This document shows, piece after piece, positions 44,367 through 53,000 of a DNA stretch of 64,000 bases. Position 1 is the first letter of the stretch; each line of letters opens with the position of its first letter. The stretch comes from Bdellovibrio bacteriovorus str. Tiberius (lineage in GTDB: Bacteria; Bdellovibrionota; Bdellovibrionia; Bdellovibrionales; Bdellovibrionaceae), in the NCBI RefSeq assembly GCF_000317895.1, contig NC_019567.1, positions 3,348,001 through 3,412,000 on the forward strand, read 5' to 3'. The translations under genes and the position numbers were made by a program. A model generated the notes under the pieces. The model was given only the letters and a program-made list of their open reading frames with translations, did no database searches and had not been told where the DNA came from.

Positions 44367-45005
44367 ATGATGTTCTTATTGGCGATACTTTTCGGATTCA
44401 CGACTCCATCCCACGCGGCTGATATGTCCGTGGTGGATGTCCGCCGCAATATCACGCTGTCTGAAACCGACACCATCTATAAAGACTTCTACATCAATGC
44501 CGGACCCGGTTCCGGGTTAAAAAAGAATCTGGTGGTCACCGCCGTTCGCAAGATCAACATCCGCGATGCCAGTGGCGCCAACGCTGTTGGGGAAATCCTG
44601 GTTCCCGTGGGCCAGCTGAAAATTATCGCCATTTATGACCGCGTGGCCGTGGCCCGCGAATTCACCCTACTTTCCCGCGATGAACTGCCAATGCTGGAAC
44701 AAATCGGCATCATGACCGGTGACCGCATCGACCTGGGCGGGTCCTTTATTGACAACTCCAAACCCAAAGCCAAAAAGAAGGTCGCAGAGGCCGAAATGCC
44801 CCCTGCCACCGAGGTTGTGGTAACGGCCGTGACCACGGTCACCACCCCCGCTTTGACCGCCCAAAACCCTGTAGTTTCTGCAAACCCCACCCAGGTGGTT
44901 CCTGCGGTAAATACAGCTCCGGCGGCCCTGGCTTTGACCCCTCCCCAAACAGCGGAAAGACTTGATAATTCGGTGGTTTCTGATAACACCACTCGGAATG
45001 AGTGA
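44367..45005 (+). CDS. Exported protein of the fibre locus
   Basis: 212 aa from the ATG at 44367 (GGAAGGG upstream; the frame is open earlier). Signal peptide MMFLLAILFGFTTPSHA. The central part (VVDVRRNITLSETDTIYKDF ... KLIAIYDRVAVAREFTLLSR type strands) is beta-rich and somewhat like the C-terminal fold of flagellar protein FlgT; the last 90 residues are Pro/Thr/Val/Ala-rich and disordered. It overlaps prmA by 8 bp. A role in fibre display is possible but not shown. Confidence 0.65.
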   Translation: MMFLLAILFGFTTPSHAADMSVVDVRRNITLSETDTIYKDFYINAGPGSGLKKNLVVTAVRKINIRDASGANAVGEILVPVGQLKIIAIYDRVAVAREFTLLSRDELPMLEQIGIMTGDRIDLGGSFIDNSKPKAKKKVAEAEMPPATEVVVTAVTTVTTPALTAQNPVVSANPTQVVPAVNTAPAALALTPPQTAERLDNSVVSDNTTRNE

Positions 45006-45897
45006 CACAAATTCCTACTTCCGAATCCGCCTAAGCCAGGTTCCTGCTGAACTTGAAGATATCATCACCACCCACTGCTTTGAATGTGGCGCTTCCGGCG
45101 TCACCGAGGCTTTGTCGTTTTCGCAGCCTGATCTGACTTACGATCCCAAAATTCTTCATGTGCGCGCCCACGAAATGGACGTGTTCTTCACTGAAAAACC
45201 GGACAACACATTCTTTGATGGACTGTCCGAAATCAACGACGGCATCCGCTGGAATATCTTTGAAGAAGAAACCAAAGACTGGCTGGAAGAATGGAAAAAA
45301 GGCTTCAAGCCTTTCAAACTGGTGGGCGACTTCTGGGTTGTTCCATCCTGGCTGACGCCTCCTGAAGAATGCAAGCACCCGATTTACATTGATCCGGGCA
45401 TGGCCTTCGGCACCGGCACTCACGCCACCACTCAGATGATGGCGTTCTTCATCCACAAGCTTTCTGAAAAATATAAAGGCGATCTTGCGAACTGGGCGAT
45501 GCTCGATGTGGGCACGGGTACGGCGATCCTTGCGATGCTGGCACAGATGTCCGGCATGGGCTTGGTTGCGGGTATCGAGATTGATCCGGAAGCCCGCCGT
45601 GTGGCGCGTGAAAACGTGAAGCTGAACAAGCTTCCGCAAATTGATATTCCAGAAACGCAAATCGAAGACATCCGTGATCAATATGACGTGGTTGTTGCCA
45701 ACATCATCGATGGGGTTCTGATCAACATCAAAAAAGATCTGCTGCGTGTACTGAAACCAGGCGGCCACATGCTGCTGACCGGGATTCTGGAAGAGCGTGA
45801 CAATCACTTCTTTGAAAAGTTCATGGAAAACTCCGGCCTGACCGTGGTTCGTCGAATTGAAAAAGACGAATGGGTTGGATACTGGGTTCAGTCATGA
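44998..45897 (+). CDS. prmA: Ribosomal protein L11 methyltransferase
   Basis: 299 aa. N-terminal L11-binding domain (about 1-60, FECGASGVTEAL), then the class I SAM domain: PGMAFGTGTHATT, LDVGTGTAILAML and the catalytic loop VVANIIDGVL. The ATG at 44998 lies inside the preceding gene. It trimethylates L11 in the cytoplasm. Four-base overlap with rsmE. Confidence 0.95.
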   Translation: MSDTNSYFRIRLSQVPAELEDIITTHCFECGASGVTEALSFSQPDLTYDPKILHVRAHEMDVFFTEKPDNTFFDGLSEINDGIRWNIFEEETKDWLEEWKKGFKPFKLVGDFWVVPSWLTPPEECKHPIYIDPGMAFGTGTHATTQMMAFFIHKLSEKYKGDLANWAMLDVGTGTAILAMLAQMSGMGLVAGIEIDPEARRVARENVKLNKLPQIDIPETQIEDIRDQYDVVVANIIDGVLINIKKDLLRVLKPGGHMLLTGILEERDNHFFEKFMENSGLTVVRRIEKDEWVGYWVQS

Positions 45898-46655
45898 GAC
45901 GCTACTGGATCGAAAAAAAGGACCTGTTCCAGGATCAGGTGAACTTCACCGGCGACGTCTTTCATCACATCTTCGATGTCTGCCGCCAGGATATTGGTTC
46001 CAAATTCGAAGTGCTGACTGAAGACAGCAAGGCGTACTTTGTTGAAGTCACTCACGTGACCAAAAAGAACGCCACGGCCCGCGTTCTGGAAGAGCGAATC
46101 ATACCCGCTTTGAAAGAACCGCACCTGCACCTGGTGCTGTCGCTATCGCGCTTTCCGGTGATGGACGCCATCATGGAAAAAGCTGTGGAAATGGGCGTGA
46201 CCAGCATTCATCCGTTCTTTTCTGAGTTCAGCTTCTTAAGAAAAGGCGAAAAGCTTTCTGACAACAAAACCGACCGCTGGGACAAGATCGTTAAATCCGC
46301 CACCCAGCAAAGTGGCCGCGGCGACCTAATGAAGGTCCACCCTGCCATCCCATTTGAAAAGATCTCGGATTTGATTAACCGAAATGGGTCTGGCGTGGGT
46401 CTATTTGCTTATGAGGGTCCGTCGACTCTAAGCATCAAGGAATACGTCACCAAGGCTAAAGCCGACCACCCCGCTGGGATCAAAGATGTCTGGATTATCG
46501 TAGGCAGCGAAGGTGGGTTCTCTCACCGTGAGGTCGAAGAATTCCAAAAACTAGGCCTTCATCCAGTCACTCTGGGGCCCCAAGTTCTGCGAGTTGAAAC
46601 GGCTTGCATGACCTTGGTCTCCGTCCTAAAGTATGACTTTGATCTGATGTGTTGA
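45894..46655 (+). CDS. rsmE: 16S rRNA m3U1498 methyltransferase RsmE
   Basis: 253 aa from the ATG overlapping the prmA stop (ATGA). N-terminal PUA-like domain (1-70), then the SPOUT knot: IVGSEGGFSHREVEEF and LGPQVLRVETACM, the SAM-binding motifs of RsmE. It methylates U1498 in the small subunit. The prmA-rsmE pairing is common in bacteria. Confidence 0.95.
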   Translation: MRRYWIEKKDLFQDQVNFTGDVFHHIFDVCRQDIGSKFEVLTEDSKAYFVEVTHVTKKNATARVLEERIIPALKEPHLHLVLSLSRFPVMDAIMEKAVEMGVTSIHPFFSEFSFLRKGEKLSDNKTDRWDKIVKSATQQSGRGDLMKVHPAIPFEKISDLINRNGSGVGLFAYEGPSTLSIKEYVTKAKADHPAGIKDVWIIVGSEGGFSHREVEEFQKLGLHPVTLGPQVLRVETACMTLVSVLKYDFDLMC

Positions 46656-46669
46656 TTTAAGGAGAAGGC

Positions 46670-47455
46670 ATGGATCCTTTTGAGGAATTTGAGTTTAAGC
46701 CCCTCACGGATGGTTTGGGTTTTCACAAGAAAAAACAGGCAAATCCAGCTCCGGAAGAAAACTTCGTAGCCACCCCACGCATCAAGAAGGACCAAGGTCT
46801 GGAGCTGATTGAAGAAGCTTCCACCGATCCTCTTCGTCCACCATTGCCACGCAAAAAAGCGACAACAGCTTCCCTGCCACCGACTCCAGGTGGTTTGACT
46901 GAAGTTGGCGGCGACGGCACGTCTTCTGCGGCGGTGGATGAGATCCTTAAGACTCTGCAGAAAAACCGTCGTCTGGACTTCGACAAGTCCACGACGAAAC
47001 AAAAGATCACGGGCACTGCTACCAAAGAAGAATTCAAAAAAACCACATTCAGCTTCTCGGCCGCTTTGTTGGACGGAATGCTGGTGGTTGCGGCAAGTCT
47101 TCTTTGCATGATCATCCTGCTGGTTGTGACGAAAGTGGACCTGATTGGCAATCTGACCAATCCGGATTCTCAGGGCATGATCTATCTGGCGACCTTCAGT
47201 CTGTTCGCTGGCGTATCCTTCATCTATCTGACTGTGAACCGCATCTTTGTCGGTTGCACTCCGGGTGAATGGGCGTTTGATCAACGTATCGGAAAACCTG
47301 AAGAGCTGAACAAAGCCGCTTACTCTTTGAAAGTGGTTGCACGTTCTTTGGTGGTGATCGCAACTGGTTTTGCGATCCTTCCGGTTCTGTCCGTTCTGTT
47401 CAATCAAGATATCACGGGCTCCATCACTGGCGCTCAACTGTTCAAAAAGGCATAA
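46670..47455 (+). CDS. RDD family membrane protein
   Basis: 261 aa. A cytoplasmic, Pro/Lys-rich N-terminal half (1-120) precedes an RDD domain with three membrane helices (about 130-150, 165-190, 222-245). The motif [12 protein letters not shown] between helices 2 and 3 is typical. AAGGAGA before the ATG. RDD proteins are poorly defined; some act in ion transport. In the prmA-rsmE-hldE operon. Confidence 0.82.
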   Translation: MDPFEEFEFKPLTDGLGFHKKKQANPAPEENFVATPRIKKDQGLELIEEASTDPLRPPLPRKKATTASLPPTPGGLTEVGGDGTSSAAVDEILKTLQKNRRLDFDKSTTKQKITGTATKEEFKKTTFSFSAALLDGMLVVAASLLCMIILLVVTKVDLIGNLTNPDSQGMIYLATFSLFAGVSFIYLTVNRIFVGCTPGEWAFDQRIGKPEELNKAAYSLKVVARSLVVIATGFAILPVLSVLFNQDITGSITGAQLFKKA

Positions 47456-47460
47456 GTTCT

Positions 47461-47928
47461 ATGGGTCAGGTCCGTAATCTCGATAACATTGAAACGACTC
47501 TGGCCCCTCTTCGCGCTGCCGGCAAAAAAATCGTGTTCACCAATGGCTGCTTTGACCTTCTTCATGTGGGTCACGTGCGCTATCTGCAAGAAGCTCAGAA
47601 GCTGGGTGATCTGCTGGTGGTGGGCGTGAACTCGGACGCCAGCGTGAAGCGCCTGAAAGGCCCTACCCGCCCCGTGCAGATCGAAGCCGACCGCGCCGAG
47701 ATTCTGGCAGCGCTGGGTGCTGTGGACTTCACCGTCATCTTCACTGAAGACACTCCGGAAAATCTGATTCACAAGGTACGTCCTGACATTCTGGTCAAAG
47801 GCGGCGACTGGAAGATTGATTCCATCGTCGGCGCTCCGTTTGTGATGTCTTACGGCGGTCAGGTCATGTCCTTGCAGTTTGTCGATGGCAAATCCACGAC
47901 CAAACTGATCGAAAAAGCCCAGCAGTAA
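47461..47928 (+). CDS. rfaE2: D-glycero-beta-D-manno-heptose 1-phosphate adenylyltransferase
   Basis: 155 aa, matching only the C-terminal half of HldE. Nucleotidyltransferase motif H35-V-G-H38 in [17 protein letters not shown], then [14 protein letters not shown]. It makes ADP-heptose for the LPS inner core. The kinase half (RfaE1) is not in this window. It lies 5 nt after the RDD gene. Confidence 0.9.
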   Translation: MGQVRNLDNIETTLAPLRAAGKKIVFTNGCFDLLHVGHVRYLQEAQKLGDLLVVGVNSDASVKRLKGPTRPVQIEADRAEILAALGAVDFTVIFTEDTPENLIHKVRPDILVKGGDWKIDSIVGAPFVMSYGGQVMSLQFVDGKSTTKLIEKAQQ

Positions 47929-47944
47929 TTTTCAAATTTTAAAT

Positions 47945-48688
47945 TTAGAAGCGGAAACCAATTTTTCCGCTATACACTGAATCGGCGTAGCGGTCGATTT
48001 GCATGGCGATGAACATTTTAGCGATATCCACGTTGATACCGAAAACCGCGTGGTCTTCAACGATATCCTGGGTCACGGTGTTTTGATCAGCAGTGATCCC
48101 GTCGGGACCACCGATAAAGGTGCCTGTCGCGCGCAAACGTCCGCCCCCCACATAGATCGCCAGACGATCCATGGTGACCGTCGCAATCAGATCATAACCC
48201 ATGCTGGACACATTGATCAGATTTGAAAAGTTCGCGCCCCCGCCATAAACCATCGCCGTCAACGTCAGCGGGAAGAAGCTGGCTTCATAAAAACCCCAGC
48301 GCAGTTGCGCACCGAAGTTCTGCATCTTTTCATCCTGCACGGTCGGTGTGAAATACACGTGTGCGTCGATGTTGTAGTAAAGGCCTTTACCGATAGTCAG
48401 GGTGTAGTAATTGAACTCGCCTTTGTCGGCGGTCTTGCTGCCCAAAGTGGAAAGGTCTTCGGCGGGAATGAATTCCGTGGAAAGGCCAACCTCAATCCCC
48501 GTGTAACCACCCAGTGGATACGGATTATCAAGAATTTTGGAGGCCGATCCAAATCCCAGAATCTGCAAAGTGCGGATCTGATCACCAACAGTCAGGTTGC
48601 GGGGCAAATCAGTGGCGGCATGGGAATAAGAAGTTCCCACCAATGCGATCATCAAAATGAAGCTGCGCCAGAAATTAGAAAAGCCCAT
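47945..48688 (-). CDS. Putative outer-membrane beta-barrel protein
   Basis: 247 aa with a signal peptide (1 to about 25). Alternating strands and a C-terminal GKIGFRF ending in Phe point to an outer-membrane barrel; no family recognised. The ATG is in the 3' arm of a hairpin (48681-48700). It follows the HEAT-like envelope protein by 45 nt and converges on rfaE2 with only 16 nt between stops. Confidence 0.7.
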   Translation of the reverse strand: MGFSNFWRSFILMIALVGTSYSHAATDLPRNLTVGDQIRTLQILGFGSASKILDNPYPLGGYTGIEVGLSTEFIPAEDLSTLGSKTADKGEFNYYTLTIGKGLYYNIDAHVYFTPTVQDEKMQNFGAQLRWGFYEASFFPLTLTAMVYGGGANFSNLINVSSMGYDLIATVTMDRLAIYVGGGRLRATGTFIGGPDGITADQNTVTQDIVEDHAVFGINVDIAKMFIAMQIDRYADSVYSGKIGFRF

Positions 48689-48700
48689 AAATATGGGCTT
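48681..48700 (-). promoter_or_regulatory. Terminator-like hairpin containing the start codon of the barrel gene
   Basis: On the minus strand AAGCCCAT, loop ATTT, ATGGGCTT form a perfect 8-bp stem followed by TTCT. The ATG of the 47945-48688 gene is the first codon of the 3' arm. It resembles the arrangement at 8989-9028, though shorter. It could end the upstream transcript and limit translation of read-through RNA. Confidence 0.6.
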
Positions 48701-48733
48701 ATTCTCATCGAAAAAGACGGGAGCTGTCCAGTT

Positions 48734-49780
48734 TTAAAGAGACGCAACCGCCGCAGTTTGAATTTGACTCAAAGCTGCAGAAGCCATTCCTGCGATTTCG
48801 CTGTCCTGGCTCTGTGCCAGTTGCTGGAAGATGGGAACAAATTTGCTGTAGCTTTCAACAGAGTTTGCAACCACGTCACCGCGGGAGCCGCGTGGGTCAG
48901 ACAGGTTCGTACCTGTTTTTGCCGCAGCATAACCCTGCATCACAACTTGTGTCGCTGCACTCACCACCTCAGCGTTGTTGGTTTGCAAAGCAGACATCAG
49001 GTAAGGCAAGCGACCGGAAGCCGCGTAAGTTATCATATAGCTTTGTACCTGAGTCTGAACTTCCGGAGCCAGGGAATCATGATACTGAGCTGCCACCGCG
49101 AAGCTTTTCGCGCTGTAAGCACCCTTCAAGGCCATCAGACCCAGAAGCTGAGTTTCAGTTTTATTGCCACGAAGAAGATCCGTCACGATTGTATAGAATG
49201 TCTGATCGTCCACTTCTTTGGATTCATAAGCCGCAATCAGCTTAGCCACGTTTTCTTTTGTAGGCTGAGCCTGCAAAAGAGCGCGCCACTGATCACCGGA
49301 CAAAGCGGATTTGTTCGGTTCTGCCTGTTTGTTGTTACCAGAAGTGTCTTCCGCGATCTGATTGTTGCCGTTGCCATCGCCCACCGTGATATCTTCACCC
49401 AGATTGGCGCGGTTTTCATCAGCACCCACCACGTTGATATCAACGGATGGTTTCTTGATTTCAGTTGGAGCTTTGGAGTTTTCTTTCTTTTTAGCCGCAG
49501 TTTTTGCAGCCGCTGGCTTTTGACCTGCCGCTTGAGCTTCTGCTTTCTTCGTATCAGCTTTTTTCTTTTCAAACGGGTTCTTGTAATCACGGGAGATTTC
49601 ACGGTCACCCAGGTCAAACAAAGCCGCCAGAATGGATTTCGGGCGAGGCATTTCGTAAACGACCTCAAGCTCCTTCATCACGTTTTGAACAGGGGATTTC
49701 AACAGATAGCTCATCCCGCCCACCATCACGATGGCAAAGCCGACGATTGCGATTTCGAGTTTTTTATCTGTGAAGCTCAT
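48734..49780 (-). CDS. Membrane-anchored protein with HEAT-like C-terminal region
   Basis: 348 aa; AGGAGG before the ATG. One membrane helix near residues 10-28, then a Lys/Ala-rich linker (KKADTKKAEAQAAGQKPAAA), and an alpha-helical repeat region from about residue 160 resembling HEAT repeats. Probably anchored in the inner membrane with the rest in the periplasm. Function unknown; co-oriented with the barrel gene 45 nt downstream. Confidence 0.65.
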   Translation of the reverse strand: MSFTDKKLEIAIVGFAIVMVGGMSYLLKSPVQNVMKELEVVYEMPRPKSILAALFDLGDREISRDYKNPFEKKKADTKKAEAQAAGQKPAAAKTAAKKKENSKAPTEIKKPSVDINVVGADENRANLGEDITVGDGNGNNQIAEDTSGNNKQAEPNKSALSGDQWRALLQAQPTKENVAKLIAAYESKEVDDQTFYTIVTDLLRGNKTETQLLGLMALKGAYSAKSFAVAAQYHDSLAPEVQTQVQSYMITYAASGRLPYLMSALQTNNAEVVSAATQVVMQGYAAAKTGTNLSDPRGSRGDVVANSVESYSKFVPIFQQLAQSQDSEIAGMASAALSQIQTAAVASL

Positions 49781-49933
49781 TGGGGCCTCCTGTTCCTATC
49801 TGTATGTAAGAGCAGTGCCTGTGCCACCTATTGGCCAATATAGAGCATTTAGCGCAATCCACTCTGAGACAGAGCCGTACTTGCGCAACCCCCTGTCAGG
49901 TTTTTGATCATTTCTCAGAATGGGACAATGGAA

Positions 49934-50314
49934 TCAGACGTGGCTGGAGCCGGGGCAGAAGCCAGGGCGCGGGCCGATAGAGGGGAACTCGCGGCAGGTG
50001 TCCGGGCGCTTTTCATAGACCGTGCACAGGCGGGTTTTGGTATCCAGGAACAGACAGTCCCGGTTCGCTTTTTGAGACAGCATGAAGAACTCGGTGCCTG
50101 AGCGGTAGGACACGATAATGCCCTCTTTCATCAGACGCTTGGCTAATTTCTTGATGGAGCCCTGGGCCTCGTCTTCGGTGGCGACACCCAAGCGGATCAG
50201 ATCCGAGATTTTGATCTCGACCGGCATCGTGCAACAGCCGCCATGGCAGCCATTGCACATTCCAGATTTATAGGGTTTCCACGTCGAAGGACGGTCGATA
50301 TCAGGCTTTTTCAT
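49934..50314 (-). CDS. YkgJ family cysteine-cluster protein
   Basis: 126 aa. The Cys signature MCNGCHGGCC followed by DCLFLD, LCTVYEKRPDTCREFP and FCPG is the YkgJ/UPF0153 pattern, thought to bind zinc or an iron-sulfur cluster. Cytoplasmic. Last gene of the polysaccharide operon, 9 nt after the deacetylase stop. Its role in the pathway is unknown. Confidence 0.85.
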   Translation of the reverse strand: MKKPDIDRPSTWKPYKSGMCNGCHGGCCTMPVEIKISDLIRLGVATEDEAQGSIKKLAKRLMKEGIIVSYRSGTEFFMLSQKANRDCLFLDTKTRLCTVYEKRPDTCREFPSIGPRPGFCPGSSHV

Positions 50315-50323
50315 GAACTATAA

Positions 50324-51469
50324 CTATGGAAGCTGCTGCTTTCTTTTTACCAGTTTGCTGTTGTACTTCGCAGACGGATCTGCGGCAGTCAGCAATACAA
50401 CACTGTAGCCACGGTTGTAAAGCTCGCGCAAAAACTGAGGCATGATTTCAGCAGTTCTTCTTTGGATGTCATGGAAAAGGACGATGCCACGCCCCTGACT
50501 TTCTACGTTCGCCAGAACGCGGGCCAACAACTGTTCATTGCTTTGAGTTCTCCAGTCGTCACTTTCAATATTCCAAGCAAACTCACCGGTGGACTTGGTT
50601 TTCAGGAAAGCTTTCAAATCCTTGGAAGTCTCACCATAAGGGAAGCGGAACACGGGGTCCACCCAACCAAGAACATCAAAGACCGCCTGGTGACCACCGC
50701 GGATTTCCGCTGCGGCTTCATCGAAAGTCAGGTTGCGATTGCCCATTTGTTTGTAGCAGGCAATGCTGGTTCCCAAGCACGCGTGCGTGATCGAGTGACT
50801 GCCGATAACATGTCCATCAGCGGCAACACGTTTCAAAGCATCCGGATTGGTTCGTACAGATTTACCGGTGGCGAAGAACATTGCTTTCGCATTCACTTCC
50901 TTCAAAGCACGCAAGATCGCGTCAGTGTAAAGGCCGTGAGGACCATCGTCAAAGGTCAGAACGATTTCCTTGCGAGCCACGTCACCTCTTACCGCCATAT
51001 ATCCATTGGACATATCACGCTTTTGGGTGTTGTCAGGGAAACGGAAAGAATTCTGTGACTGCACAGCTTTCAGAGCATGCCCCTGAACGGCCATGGTTTC
51101 GCGCTGTTCATCAAAGTGCGCATCCACCTGAGCCAGAAGCTCTTCTTTACAACCACTCACCAAAGCGCGGTTGTTTTCATCGCGGATTTCATTTTCAAAC
51201 AAAGTCAGATCCTGGGCCGGAAGCGTTTGAAGCTCCTTGCACAGTTCGGTCTTCATGGATTCACGCTTGCTGGAATCAACCATGAATTCATGGCGCCAGT
51301 TAGCAAACAATGCTTCCGGGTTGGCTTCAGAGTTCTCCCACTCAACCAGCGTTTGCGCTGATTGGTTGTCAGACACCGCCTGACGAACACTGCTACCGAT
51401 CTGGCTTCCACATCCCACCAAGGAAGCCGCAGACATGATTAACATTCCCCCGAAAACAAGATTCTTCAT
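50324..51469 (-). CDS. Lipoprotein polysaccharide deacetylase (NodB/CE4)
   Basis: 381 aa from the ATG at 51469; a GTG start directly after the upstream stop is the alternative. Lipobox ASLVGC, so membrane-anchored in the periplasm. The NodB domain (about 150-350) has TFDDGPHG, HSITH and FRFPYG, the metal and catalytic motifs of carbohydrate esterase family 4. It probably N-deacetylates the polymer made by this operon, though peptidoglycan or chitin-like glycan is not excluded. Confidence 0.88.
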   Translation of the reverse strand: MKNLVFGGMLIMSAASLVGCGSQIGSSVRQAVSDNQSAQTLVEWENSEANPEALFANWRHEFMVDSSKRESMKTELCKELQTLPAQDLTLFENEIRDENNRALVSGCKEELLAQVDAHFDEQRETMAVQGHALKAVQSQNSFRFPDNTQKRDMSNGYMAVRGDVARKEIVLTFDDGPHGLYTDAILRALKEVNAKAMFFATGKSVRTNPDALKRVAADGHVIGSHSITHACLGTSIACYKQMGNRNLTFDEAAAEIRGGHQAVFDVLGWVDPVFRFPYGETSKDLKAFLKTKSTGEFAWNIESDDWRTQSNEQLLARVLANVESQGRGIVLFHDIQRRTAEIMPQFLRELYNRGYSVVLLTAADPSAKYNSKLVKRKQQLP

Positions 51470-51475
51470 ATTCAC

Positions 51476-52897
51476 CTACTGAGAAACGTCAGTACCCTGA
51501 CCTACATTAAGAACGTTCCAAGCAATCTTCTGCTGTTCGTCCTGGGTTTCGTCGTCCTTCTTGGCTTCCGGTTTCTTTAAACTGAATTTGATCTTGGAAT
51601 TTTCAATAATCACACGTGGATCCACGGAGTGATTGTCGAAGATAACCAAGTTGCGGGAGGCCTGCGCCGTCACCACATGCGGGTTCCACAGGTATCTGAA
51701 ATAGATCACCAAAGAACCGATAAACTGACTGAACAACAAAGACAAAAGACCCAGGCTCAACAGGCCGATCTGCGGCAGGGTTGTTTCCCAACGGGCTCTT
51801 TCCAGAACCTCAAAACGCGTGTCGATGGAAATCTTCATCGCATCCAATTTGGTCAACGCTGTGCTTAGTTCCTTATAACGGTTGAACTCAAGCTCGGATT
51901 TCTTTTTCAGGTCTTCGACCATTTGGGCTGCGAACGGAAGGTCTTTCACTTCCTTTTTCAGTTGAGCGATGGAAGCCTGCACCTGACCCAGCTTGCCAGC
52001 CAGGATGTTGTTTTCGATTTTCAAAGCCTCAATACGACCACCCACACCGTACAGTGCAGATTCTTTCTGCTTGCCACGGCCGGCCTGCAGATAATCGATC
52101 ATCTTTCTGTTTTCCGCCATTTTCAGTTTGATCTCGTTGGAACGAACCAAAAGGTCAGAAACGTAATCACCCATCTTGTCTTTGGAAGCCAAAGGCAGCA
52201 GATTTTCATCTTTGTTCTGCATTTCAGCCAGCTGCTTGCCCAGGGAAACAAGCTTTTCATCAGCATCGGCTTTTTGTTTTGTCATGAAGTCTTCCACACG
52301 GTTGATTTCACTCAGCTCGCGGGTCTTCAGCTTTTCCGCTGCCAGTTCAGAAACCGTGTTGGACAGGAACAACGACATGGACTTAATTGGAGTCACCGCA
52401 GAAACGCGGATCTCGAAATCAGAATCCAGATTGATTTTTGTCCAGGCATTCAAAATCTGCAGCAACTGAACTTTGCTTTCTGGATTTGCAGCCAGACCGT
52501 TCAGGTACTTTTCTTTGAAGATCTCAAAACCTTTGCGCTCTTCCAGAGTGATTTCCTTGCTGTTGCCACGGGCTTGCACGCGGTTCAGCAGATCCTCATA
52601 GAATTCACGGGTTTTAAGATATTCAATGTGCTTGGAAAGAACGCTGCTGCCCTTTTTGGATTCCTGAACCGACTTGGACATGCCAAAGAACTGGTTCGAG
52701 AACGCCTGCAAGGAGGAGTTCTGGGAATCGTGGATCACGATCGTGGAGTTGGCCACAAATGGAACCTTAACGGCATAAACTAAAGCGCTGATTGCAAAAA
52801 GAACTGCGGTAAACAGGGCAAACATCCGCCAGTGCGACAGATACAGTTTGATAATTTCGCCTACTGTTAATTCCGGTTCAATATGTTGATCACTCAT
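51476..52897 (-). CDS. Wzz-like polysaccharide co-polymerase
   Basis: 473 aa. Membrane helix near 27-43, a long periplasmic coiled-coil region, and a second helix near 375-400 with the cytoplasmic tail after. The N-terminal HWRMFALFTAVLFAISALVY and the LSKHIEYLKTREFYEDLL segment match the Wzz/PCP family. There is no BY-kinase domain. It controls chain length or links to export; no outer-membrane export partner is clear except the SLBB protein. Confidence 0.82.
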   Translation of the reverse strand: MSDQHIEPELTVGEIIKLYLSHWRMFALFTAVLFAISALVYAVKVPFVANSTIVIHDSQNSSLQAFSNQFFGMSKSVQESKKGSSVLSKHIEYLKTREFYEDLLNRVQARGNSKEITLEERKGFEIFKEKYLNGLAANPESKVQLLQILNAWTKINLDSDFEIRVSAVTPIKSMSLFLSNTVSELAAEKLKTRELSEINRVEDFMTKQKADADEKLVSLGKQLAEMQNKDENLLPLASKDKMGDYVSDLLVRSNEIKLKMAENRKMIDYLQAGRGKQKESALYGVGGRIEALKIENNILAGKLGQVQASIAQLKKEVKDLPFAAQMVEDLKKKSELEFNRYKELSTALTKLDAMKISIDTRFEVLERARWETTLPQIGLLSLGLLSLLFSQFIGSLVIYFRYLWNPHVVTAQASRNLVIFDNHSVDPRVIIENSKIKFSLKKPEAKKDDETQDEQQKIAWNVLNVGQGTDVSQ

Positions 52898-53000
52898 ATT
52901 TCCCCACCTTCTAGTGTCACGAACCTGTAAGCATTGGTTGTGCCACCGAAAAATGGCTTTGGCCTGTGTTATATAAGCAATGAGGATTAAGAGTTTGAAA

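Noticed and set aside
48305-49843. 512-codon open frame on the + strand
   Set aside because: It is antisense to two minus-strand genes, one with AGGAGG and both with export or membrane signals at the N-terminus; the product is Ser/His/Phe-rich with no domain.
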